Assembly (NCBI GenBank): GCA_013397935.1 | Contig: VZRN01006638.1 | Span: 1,106,923 to 1,170,922, forward strand | Length of the DNA: 64,000 bases | Direction of reading: 5' to 3' | DNA from: Dasyornis broadbenti | Lineage: Eukaryota > Chordata > Aves > Passeriformes > Dasyornithidae | Shown: one piece after another, positions 13,001-25,000 of the stretch | Layout: the number at the start of each line of letters is the position of its first letter | How positions within the stretch are numbered: position 1 is the stretch's first letter | Notes under the pieces: model-generated | What the model was told of the DNA's origin: nothing | What the model saw: only the letters and a program-made list of their open reading frames with translations | Database searches by the model: none | Position numbers and translations under genes: made by a program

Positions 13001-16000
13001 TTGGGTAACTGGGAGAAGTTTTTCATCCAGAGGGTGGTTGGGCACTGGAACAGGCTCCCCAGGGCAGTGGTCACAGCACCAAGCCTGACAGAGTTCAAGA
13101 AGCATTTGGACAATATTCTTGGGCACAGGGTGTGGCTCTTGGGGTGTCTTGTGCAGGGCCAAGAGTTGGGCTCAATGATGCTGGTAGGTCCCTTCCAACA
13201 CAGCATATTCTGTGATTCTGTGATAAATGCTCTGCTGTCCTTGGCAATACCTTCTGAGCAGTTCAAGAGCCTACACTCCGAGGCCAGTTCTGGTGGAGTC
13301 CACCTGGGCACCTCTCTGTCACCCCTTCTGTGTAGGAAAGTTTTACCATGCCATAATGCTGCCAGAAGGACTATAGGTAATATACTGGTTCCAAAAGCAC
13401 CTACTTGGTCATATTTTAAGAATTTCAGTCAGAGAATACTGATCTCTTCTCAAGAACCCATCAACACTGAATTCTAATCTGGATACATTTCGCACCAGGA
13501 GTCTGCAGAAAGCATTCTACAGGTGACCTGAGGGAACATATTGATCAGCAAGTAGCAGGGCCACTGCAGAGCAGGGACATGTGAAAACTAGATGTGGAAG
13601 TAGCTCCTAATTCCAAACATAGAGGCAAACCCAGCAAAACTGCTGTTTATACTTTACAGGTTCGTATAAGTGCATGTTCATAAGGAGCAGTCCGTCTCAC
13701 ACAGAGATACACACCACCACAAAAACAATATCTGTCTTTCCGCTAAATATCACTCCAAACTTCGAGGACATCGATGTCACATGTAACAGTCCTGAAATAC
13801 AAGCGAAGGGTCTTCTGCTGTCCTGTTGCATTGACAGACACTTAAAATCACTTAAGGTTTCCTGGAAAGTAAATGGAACAGTCAACATTACAGGTAAGAG
13901 TAATACAAGATTTTCTTTCAGCTGCTAGGTTTGTTCATTGCTCAAAGGTCTCCTGCTAACTGGGTGCCCCAAAGTCCTAGGATAAATACAGGGTATGCTC
14001 CAAAGGTGTGAGTGGCAGGGGGAAGGACAGGCTCTGTATGTGCTGTGCAGGTGCCAGTGGGGTTTCGGGCATCTCCATACACTGATGCCATAAACTGTGC
14101 CATACCTGGATGGAAAGAGTTTCCTGTACCAGCAGCACACCTGCTTCTTCCAAAAAGCTTATATCTCTAAGGTCTAATTTTGAGAGCAAGGATGAGTACA
14201 TCATTCTCTACTGCTATCTCCAGAATCACCCTTGGTGTACAAAGACCTTTCAGGTACCACATACTGAGATTTGGCAGTCATGAGGTGCAAGTGCTGCCAA
14301 CCGCTGCAGTACAGCTCAATATGAGCACTGTTGCCCTCTCCACCTGTAGCTGTGATACATCACATACCAGTTGAGTCAGAGGCATCCCATAAAGCTTTCC
14401 AATGTAAAGAGTTAATAAAGCACCAAGTAAGTGTGCTATGAAGAGCTACAAAATAACATGACCAGATATGCTCATAAATGTCTATGAACCATTGTTCTAA
14501 ATGGTTTATTGCCCTCTTAATATTTTATGGGTATGAAGTAACTGTTTATTGTTAATGATTTCCTGTAAATGAAATTTAGCAGAAAGCAGGACAGCAAAAT
14601 GAGAAAAAAATCCTCAAAGCTCATGCACACAGTCACTTCCGCAGAGGACAGTTCCAGGTGTGCAGAGTGCTTGCACGGAGAGGGGATCCTGGCCTACTGC
14701 AATGGGCTCTTTTGCCCCTGATTCCCTGTGGCCAGGCTTTCCCCCAGGAACTCTGCTCTGCTCTCATGTCAGCCGCAGCATGGGACAGCTTTAGTGCTCA
14801 CAGCTAAACCAGCGTTCTTCGGATTTAAAGTTGAATGACTGTCAAGTACATCCAAATTTTTATTTCAAAATTAGATGATGTTGCAATCTGCAGTGTTTAC
14901 TCCTGTTTTACTTATCTTTCCTTATTGTAAATATCATCCATAATGAGGTTAGGCTTAACCAGAATACTCTTTATTTTGCTTGACCCTGAGGTTTCCAAGC
15001 AATGTTGTTGCTTTCTGACTGGTTCTGGCAGGAGGAATCTCAGCACAGTGCTGAGAGTTGCCACTCTGTGAGTGTTGCCAGGGTGAAAGATGTGAATGAA
15101 CTTCAGCAATGATGAGTTAAAAGTGCCACGCTATCAATTGCATACAAACCCACAGAGGTTTCCTTAGCTGCAGTAATTGCTTATGCTTTCCAGAGGTATT
15201 TTGAACATCCATAGCCCTTCAAAGAATGCTTATTTCTCTGTAGGAGTATCCAGTTTGAGTGGGAACTGCACTGAATACCAGCTCAACATCAAGGAGTCCC
15301 TGTGCCCACCTGAGAAGTCGGGTGCAGTGACCACATACACGTGTGAGCTGGAGACTGGACACGGAGCCAGGCGCACTCAAAGCATCAGAGTCACGTACCT
15401 GCGGAAAGGTGAGGGGCAGGGACTTGTGACAGCTCTTTAAGATGTAGATGGCCTTTATGGCACACAGAATTTGCAAGCAAATGATTAAAAGTGACTCTGA
15501 CTAAGGTATTTTGTCCTGTCTTGTCTCAGCCCACGTAACAATATCTTCAAGCACAAACTCAACAGTTTCCGAGGGACACGCGTTCAATGTAACGTGTGAA
15601 AGTGATGTGAACAATTATGACAGCATCAGTTGGAAAATCCAGTCTGGAAATGACACAAAAACAGTAGACTGTGATATGTGCATCAAAAATAGCAGATTCC
15701 CAGCCACATCTGTGCTCACAGTGAAGTCTGCCACACAGGACTGGAGAGGTGAGTGAATATGGACTCATTGGCTACAATGGCAATGAAATCTCTGTACCAG
15801 ATGCCTCCCTAGCCCTGCAAATCACTGTGAAGTCTGGCCACAGCAAATAAAAAGCCCCCACAGTTAAAATTACAAGTGTTGGAGGACAGCAAGGCTTGAT
15901 GTTGCCGGCAGCATTGTACTTGTTCAGAATTCATGACTGTGCAAACGCTGAGGAGCACTTCTGTTGACTGAGACATGGTTTTGTATCACTTCTTTTAGGC

Positions 16001-19000
16001 ATCTACATCTGCACATTCTCCCAGAAAAACTTGGACAGTTCTGCCAATGTGACCATCGAGGTGATTTCCTTGCCCCTGAAGCAGAACATCGTGATAGACC
16101 CCATTGTGACATCAATCCAGTGTGAAGTGCCACACTCCCTCGAGTGCTGCATAAGTGCAAAAACCGTGAGAGACTACAGGGTTACATTTGTGGTTCAAGA
16201 AAATGAATTTCAAGTTGGTAAGACACAATAAATTTGCAGAATCATTAGTTTCACTCTATGTCACAACCCAGTCTCTGGGTTTTTTGTTTTTAGTTAAGTG
16301 TGTAAACAAGTCATACTTACTGCTTTCATGACAACCCAGAAGTACTTGTGAGAGTGTAAAAAAAGGGAAATGGACTTTTTTTTTAGGATGGTTAGCATGC
16401 CTGGTGAACATGGCTGAGATTAATACTGAACTGAAGTCACTGCTGTAGTGATAAATACGTAATAGGTAAACTCAGTGTTTGGTTTGACTTGCCAGGCAGG
16501 GAACAGTGAGCATCCTGACACTTCTTCAGATTGGAAATTGCTGAACTCTTTTTCTTTGCCTTAATCTTCCATTCTGCCATTTTTAAAAATGAGTACTGAG
16601 AAAACATTACTTAAGAAAATCTACTAATGAAAATTATTAATGAAAAATGTTTAGTAACCTATTAAGAATGCAATTCAAAAACCTATTCCATTTTCTTCAA
16701 GGATACAGGGGACATGTCTTCAACAATACAAAAGCCTAAGCTTCTGTGTATTCAAATTCATGGAAATTCTGCAAATTCCTTGACATGTTTTTACATAAGT
16801 TTTCAAGTCAGTTGGTTTTCATATAGTAGAAGTTTTCAAGAGAGTTACAAAACAATTATTTTGGTTCCTGCACAGTTAAGAGGGTTTGGGGAGGATTTGC
16901 TTATCCGCCAATAAATGAAAAGGTATTGATCATGCAGCAGCTGCCAGATTCATTAAGGGGCGAGTAAGACACAGAGATCAGCATACAGAGAAGGAGCTTT
17001 TTCACAGAGAAAAGCTGGGTTTTTTTCTAGTACCCACAGAAAAGAAAGTTTTGCTGATGCTTTCTGTTGGTTTTAGTTGACTGACCCAAAATCTGTGTTA
17101 ACCTGTCTTCATCCATCCATCCATACAGAGAAAAAGCGAAAAGAAAATTTGTTTTGCTACATGTTCAATTACACAGAAAAGGGATGTAGTGAAGGGAAAG
17201 AGTTGCTGGCATATTGCAAGTTTCTCAACCGCATCGGACAGGGAGTCAACAGTGAACATATAAGACTGCACTTGATACCTGGTAAGAAAAAAAGTTACTA
17301 TTTATAGCTGTTATATAGGACATCCCAATATCTCTGTTAAATCAGGGGCCACAAATTCATCACCAGTGACACCTAACAGGAAAAGCTTTTTGTTAGCCAA
17401 GAATTTTTGTCTCCTTTTCTGATGGGAAATTTTTACACACAGAGGAAAATATTGGGTTGGATACAATTAAAAAAAAATAAATAGACAAGATGTTTCGTCT
17501 TTGTTGTATTTGAGAGTGGTCCCAGTATGTTCCAAAGCAGCCATAGTTTAGTCATTTGCTGTCCCTATTTCCTTCTGGTGCAGGTCGCACCACCAAGATT
17601 CGTCCCCCGTGTTGAAATGTGGTCATGCAGCCCCCAGCTTGCACCAACAATTTAGCAAGGATCAAAGAGTGTGGTGCCTGTGGAAGAAGCCATGTGGTTC
17701 AGGAGGGCAGCCTGTGGGAGATCATTTCCATTTTGAGCAAAAGAAGGGCAACCTCCGTGAGGTGCTGCAGAGACCAGGACAGCTTCCAGTCAGCTCTGCA
17801 GGGAATGTTTGGCAACTAGAATTCAACATTGCTAAATCCAGCTTTGATATTTAGTTCTGACAAGAGTTTGGATACTTCAGCTCTTCTATTCTAAGCTGGA
17901 AAGGAAGAAATGTTGGACATTCCCCTAATGCAGAAATTTAGGGTTTTCCATAACAGTGGTGCCTTCAGTTGAATCAGTGTGTCTGCCAGATTTCACTCAC
18001 TTAGACAATAAATATGCAGACACTTTAATTACTTTAATCACTTTAATCAGAAGATACTTACTGATATGACTAAGCCAATCAAAGCCAATTAACAACACTC
18101 ACTGTTCATCAGAAAGGTGTTGAGGTCTCACTATCAAGGTCCTAATGAATTTCGTGTTAGTGCTACAGCAGTGTTGAGTACCTTAGGAGAATAAATTTTG
18201 TATGAATTATTGTTCACTTAATGGTCAATATAATCCCATTCCACCTTTGACTAATCCTGTAATCTAACAGATAAATCTAAATCTTTGGGTATTGGTTTGT
18301 TGATTTAATTCAGTACTCAAGAAATGGAGCTTTATTAGATTTCCTTTTTAATTTCATGATTCATAAAAATTGGGAATGTGAGACATATACATCTTGAATG
18401 GTCATAATTAATGAAGACAGCAAGGTGAAATCCTAATTTAAAGATCTTTGAACAGGTCACAAATTTTGTAGGGGTAATTTATTCATCTCCTTGCTTCTTA
18501 TTTTCCACCTCTGTCTCCTCTTTGTACAGGTAAGAAAGTTTCCTGCTCTGACAAATTGGGCATTGGGACAGAAGGGGCCATATTAAGAAAGCCATGCTGC
18601 GATACAAAAAATCCAAAAGGTTTTACCCGAGGCAATACAACTTACCAGTGCATCAAGGGCTCATGGAAGGTTGCAAGGAATGACTGCCTGTCTGGACCAA
18701 TAAATGACCTGCTGAGTAGTGCTGAGGTAACACTCATGGGTTTTATAGAGGTTGGGGTAGGGAGGTGGGGGGAGAAAGAACAAAAATTTTGGTTGCATGA
18801 TTTTTGCTTATCATAATCTAAAATGTATGAAGCATTAAAAGTCTCTTTTAAAAGATAGGAAGAATGTTTGGCTGTATCTACAGCATCCTGAGAAAGGGCC
18901 AAGGTCCCCTCTCAGGGCCCAGAGGGCCTGAGGCACTGCACGGATACTGTCCATACACATGAATGCTCTGTCTCCCAGGCAAGGTGACCTTGTCCCTGGC

Positions 19001-22000
19001 ATCCGTAAGGAGCAGGTGCTGTCCTGGAGTGTTCCCTGAGCTATGCTCAGGCACATGCCCAGAGCACGTTGCAGAGCACACCAACAGTGAGGCCACAGGA
19101 ACAGCTCCGGGCCACTGCCCAACCTCATCCCCAGGCCCTTTCTACAGTACCCACCCCCTCGGCCACTACACGTGACAGATGGGTGCCAGGCCTTGTTTTT
19201 CAGCCTTGGTATCCTCCCACAGTGCTTTTCCCTCCCACAAACCATCCAGAGTCACCTTTCTCTCCGTGAGGTTAGAGAATTTCACACATGTGATGTGCTG
19301 TTATCTTCTGTTCCAGTCCTTGGTCAATAGCCCCGAATCAAAAGCAGAACTCCCCTCCTACCTGGCACAGCTTAAGGAGCAGACAGAAAAGGAGCTAAGC
19401 ACAATAAACAATTCTCCAGCAAACATAGGCGCAGTCGTTACCATCCTGGATTTGGTCTCCTCTATCCCAGCAGAGGCAGAGGAGCTCACTATTCAGGTAA
19501 GGTTTTATTTTAAGTCTCATCTACACCTACCAAGCCCTTTGGCCCCTTTAGTCACAGGGGATGATGTTCTCCCTTAAGAAGTTTCACAGTTAGTTAGGAT
19601 CAAGATCAGGAAAGTGTTAAGGGAATGAGATGAAATGACAGCAAAGATACAGAGGAGTTTATGAAAACTCAAAATGATGAGGACAAGGAGCCTATGCATG
19701 AAATAGAAGCTGCTGTAAGCTTTGCAGCCAGAAATATTCAAGGAACCCATGGACTTCTCCAGCATTCTAAGAGAGGAAAGGACAAGGACTGATGGATACA
19801 AAATTGGACATGAGCCAGCAATGTGCTCTTGCAGCCGACACCCAAGAGTGTCTTGGGCTGCTTAACAGGAAGTGTGACCAGCAGGTGGAGGGAGGTGATT
19901 CTGTCCCTCTGCTCTGCTCTGGTGAGATCCCACCTGGAACATTGCATCCAGCTCTGGGGTTCCCAGGGCAAGAAAGCTGTGGGCATGCTGGAGTGGGTCC
20001 CAAGGAGGGCCACAGAAATGGTCAGAGGGCTGGAGCAGCTGTCCTGTGACAACAGGTTCAGAGAGAGTTGGGATTGTCCAGCCTTGAACAGAGAAGGCTT
20101 GAGGAAGAACTTATTACAGCCTTTCAATACTTAAAGGGGGCTTAAAAGAAGACTTTTTATCAGGGCCTATAGTGACAGGACAAGGGAAAATGGTTTAAAC
20201 TGAAAGAGGGCAGGCTTAGATTATGTACTAGGAATAAATTGTTTACTCTGAGGACAGTGAATTGTTACTGCAAGGCACTGGAATAGATTTATCAGAGAAG
20301 TTGTGGATGCCCCAAATCCTGGAAGTGTCCAAAGTCAAGCTGGATGCCCCTGCCCCTGGAAGGGAGGTGGGACTGGATAATCTTTAAATGTCAAAACCAT
20401 TGTGTGATTATATGATTCCATGAGTAGAAGTAGGAATAGAAAAAAAAGGTTGAAATAGGAACAGGGAGAGTAAATTCCAGGAACCATGATCAAGCAAGGA
20501 AAATAAATTGGATGTGACAACAAATGAATAACCAAAGCAACCTTAGAATTGATTGGGAACCTTGATTGTGAGGTCCAGTGGAAAAACACTACTTTTCTGA
20601 ACAGAAAAGTGCAAAAAGGCTTGCTGGTTTGTAGATGGAGAACCCTACATGAGAAAGGCCAAGAAATCAAAGACAGCATGAATGCTGAGAAAGAGGAGAA
20701 AGAAGGTTAGAGATTAAAAACTACTAAATAAAAATGCTAAATAATATGTAAAAAAATAGTCACACAGCTCTGCTTTTGGAAACCTGAACTTGCAAACAGA
20801 GCATGCAGAGAGTTAACAACTGAAGATTTCACATGGACTGAGCAAAATAAGAAAATGCTAGGTTTTTTCAAAAGGCACACCTAAGACCTTGCATAAATTA
20901 CCATCAGAAATAGCAATTAGTTGTATGGGATTTCAGTAACTGCATTATTCTTTTGTTGTTCCAGAATTTCCTATCCACAGTGGACTTAATTGTTGATAAT
21001 TCCACAGCTAAAGTTTGGGAAGACCTGAATAAAGAGAAGACTCAACGAAGTTCTGTGTTACTGCAGTCAGTAGAAAATTTTTCCCTGCGCCTCCAACCAG
21101 TTAATAACACCATTCCTTCTGTCTGTGCAAACACCATTCAGCTCCAAGGGATAGTTGTCAAGGAAAATAACAACACAGATTATAACAAGGACTTCAGCAG
21201 TTCAGAAAACCTCACAGTCAACGTGCTCATTCGTGAAACTGAAATTCAGACTCTAACCCAAAATTCAACCATTGTCAGTGTGATGTACTCAAAACTTGGA
21301 CGTATTTTGCCCCAGAATGGGTTTGAATATGTGAATGGTTTATTGATAACAACAACTTTGAGCAGCAACAGAAGCCAGAAGTTTGATGTTAATATGACAT
21401 TTGCAAAGAAAGACGCGTCTCTAAAGATGCCCAAGTGTGTCTTTTGGAACTTCACACTCAACAATGGTAGGGGGGACTGGGATAATCGTGGCTGCACACC
21501 CACAGAGTTAGGAGATTATGTCATTTGCTCCTGCAATCACTTGACATCATTCTCCATTCTGATGTCACCTGATAGATCCTCTGAGCCAATCTTTGAAGAT
21601 TATATTTCCTATGTTGGCCTGGGCATTTCCATCGTGAGCTTGGTGGTCTGCATCATAATTGAATCCTTGGTCTGGAAGTACGTGACCAACAACACAACCT
21701 CCTACATGCGCCATGTCTGTATTCTCAACATAGCCACGTCGCTCCTGATTGCTGACGTTTGGTTCATTGTCACTGCCTCCATCAGTGATCAAAACCAGCA
21801 GGTGAGCAGAGACATCTGTATCATGGCCACATTCTTCATCCATTTTTTCTACCTGTGTGTCTTTTTCTGGATGCTGAGCCTGGGCCTCATCCTTTTCTAC
21901 AGACTGGTGTTTATCTTACACAACACAAGCAAGACTGCTCAGAAGGCAGTGGCATTCTGCCTGGGATACGTGTGCCCCTTTGTCATTGCAGTCACCACCA

Positions 22001-25000
22001 TCGCTGTCACATTGCCAAAGAACAGTTACACACGAAAGGATGTCTGCTGGCTCAACTGGAAGGACAGCAAAGCTCTCCTGGCCTTTGTCATACCTGCCTT
22101 GATCATTGTGGCCACAAACCTGTTCATCGCCGCAGTTGTTATAATAAAAATTCTGAGGCCAACTATTGGGGATAGGTCAAGCGGACAGGAGAGGAAATCT
22201 CTGTTTCAAATTGGCAAAAGTGTGGCCATCCTGACACCACTGTTAGGCCTCACCTGGGGTTTTGGCCTTGCCACCATCATAAAAAACAGTCATCCAGCTT
22301 TCCACATCCTCTTTGCTCTGCTCAATGCTTTGCAGGTGGGTTGCAGATATTTTTGTTTCCGCTACGATGATTTAACATAGAGACATTATTGCAGTGCTGT
22401 GCTTGGCAGGGTATAAAAACAGCAGGGAAAAGCTCAGATTTGCCTTACACATCTTTATTCCAAAAGTGCTCTTTGGGAAACCCATTCCAGGAATTCAGCA
22501 GTGCTTCATATTCTCAGTGGCCTTAACAGAGAGAGGTACCTTATAGATAAAGCTGACCTAAAGATAACTTCCAACTTTGCCATTAGTTTTGGGATCAGCT
22601 TCACTGCTGAAGACCAGGAAAACAGCCCTGTTATGTTCAGGTGGGCAAACTTGAGCATCCCTGTTCTCATTTAGAGTGCACCTGGAGGCATTATGTTACG
22701 CTCTTGTGGGTTCAAGTATAAAAAACATAAAAGTCACCAAGACCAGCTGAGCAGTACTAATGATAAAGAGAGGAATTAACAAAAAGACACAATTGAGAGT
22801 TTGCAGTCAGTATGACCTTTACAACATATTTAGATGGCCGGTAGGATCTCCATACACAGAGATTTCTTAAGAACAAAATAGTTATGTCTACTCTCTCTCT
22901 TTAAAGATAATTCTTAAGAATGGCCATTCTTAAGAAAATGGTATCAAAATTGTGTTCTTCAAATCAAACTCCCTGACCTTTCTCTTGGAACCTGCTAGTT
23001 TGCCTGGAGAGCATAGGCAGGACATGTCTTTCATACAAAACCATTCCTTCTTCCAAATACTTTTAGTACTACCATACTATCTGTGTCACTTTGTAGACCA
23101 GGTAAACACAGAATTTAAATAGACCAGGCCTGGAGAATTCCTGCCAAATCAGCACTCCACTCTGTGATATGCAGTTAGAAAAATGCCCTCTATCAAAGAG
23201 TTCAGGGTTTAAATAGTATCATGGACAATGTTGAAGATAATTATGAGATATTGAAATTAAAGGTTGGTGTCATCAAAGTGCATATAATTATCTGTCTCCT
23301 AGGGATTATTCATTTTGGTGTTTGGGACTCTCTGGGACAAGAAGGTAAGGATTCAAAATATTGCTTGCATTTTATGTTAAAATACTGTTGGAATTTGAGC
23401 AGAATTTCTGCATTTACTGATTGATCAATTTTTTTAACAAATAGATACAAGAAGCCCTATTGAAGAGGAATTCCATGTCCAAATGGAGTTCACAGCAATC
23501 AAAGGTTAGAACCTTGACCTAAGAATGTATTTCAGTTACTGCTGTTTAGTCTAACATTCCCCAGTGCACCTTATATTCTGGATTATTTATTAGAATAAGT
23601 GAGAGAGGACACTAACAACATAAATATGATAATATCCCCTTTTTCAAAGTTCATTATTTTGACTACAGTTGTTCAAAAATGAGATGTAGGTTAGTGAACA
23701 TTTGCATTAAATTCCGCAACAAATAAACTATAAAATGTAACTGAAATTTTTAGTTAGAAAACAGAAAATGTCTCTGGCACTATTATTTATTCCCAACCTG
23801 AGAGAAATGCAAGGAGGGCTTCTTGGGGAATTGTTGTTTCAACTTACACTTCTGCATTCATAGCACCTTATGAAAAATGTCAGGATGTGTAAGAATCTTA
23901 GAATTGTTTGGGTTGGAAGGGACCTTCAAGATATCTGGCTTCAACACCCACCTCCCCCTCATCCTGAGCTGCCTATGGTGCTGGCATCATCCTGAAATGA
24001 CAATAAAGTATGATTTTATATTGATATCTGAACAGGGTTTATTCAGAAGAGCCTGTACAGGTATTGCTAAAGAACTAGGAAGCCAACTTAAGAGCAAGGA
24101 CAATTAAGAAGATGAGGACATGGGCTCAAAGGAATTAAGGAGTCCCTTAGAGCTGAACTGTCAGTTCAGAAGAGCAGCACTGGATCAAATCACTCCAACT
24201 TCCACAGGAATTGCTGAAGTTGGAATGTACCCTCAGAGATCATCTTGTACGACACTCCCATCAGAGCATGGTCAGACAGAGCTCAGAGCTGTGTCCAGTT
24301 GGGGTTTGAGTAGCTCCAAGGAGGGAGACACTGCAATCTCTGTGTGCAGCCTTTTCCTGTGTTTGACCACCCTCACAGTGGGAAAGTTTCCTCTTTAATG
24401 GGATTTCCTGTATTTCTCTTTGTTTTCAATGCATCTTGTCCTTACACTGGGCACCAAGGAGAAAAGTCTGGCTCTGTCTTTACTCTGTTCCAGTCAGACA
24501 GCCACCAGCATGTCCTGGCATTGGGTTTGTTCCTCCCCAGGGACAGGAGTATGTTGCATTTCCCTTTGCTGAACTTCATAAGATTCCTATAATTCCATTT
24601 CTCCAGCCTGTTGAGGTCTAAGAATGAGCAAATAAAGCAATATCAAAGTCTGTGATTAAGCTTTTATATGTGATTCATTTACCTTCTTCCTCCACCATGT
24701 TATGATATAGGTGACAATACACAACACTGCCTAATTTCCAAGGTACAACAAACAAATGAAGAAGGATTGAACAGAAAAAGATGTGCTTTCCGTACCTTTT
24801 TTTTAACACATCTTTGGAGGAATCCCATTCAATTCTCAAACTACTCCAGAACTGAAAAAGAAACTTCATTTTAGCAGCAAAAAGTTCCTTCCATTACATC
24901 TGGACTGCAGAGACTTGTGTTCCAATGCCCTCTAGCGTGTCAAGATAACTTTGCTTCGGATTACCTCAGGCTGCCTGCCGTCAAGGACAATCCCCATTCA

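Noticed and set aside
12126..13477. Open frames of 76-158 codons on both strands
   Set aside because: They fall in LTR and CR1 sequence, with no intact reverse transcriptase or retroviral motif.
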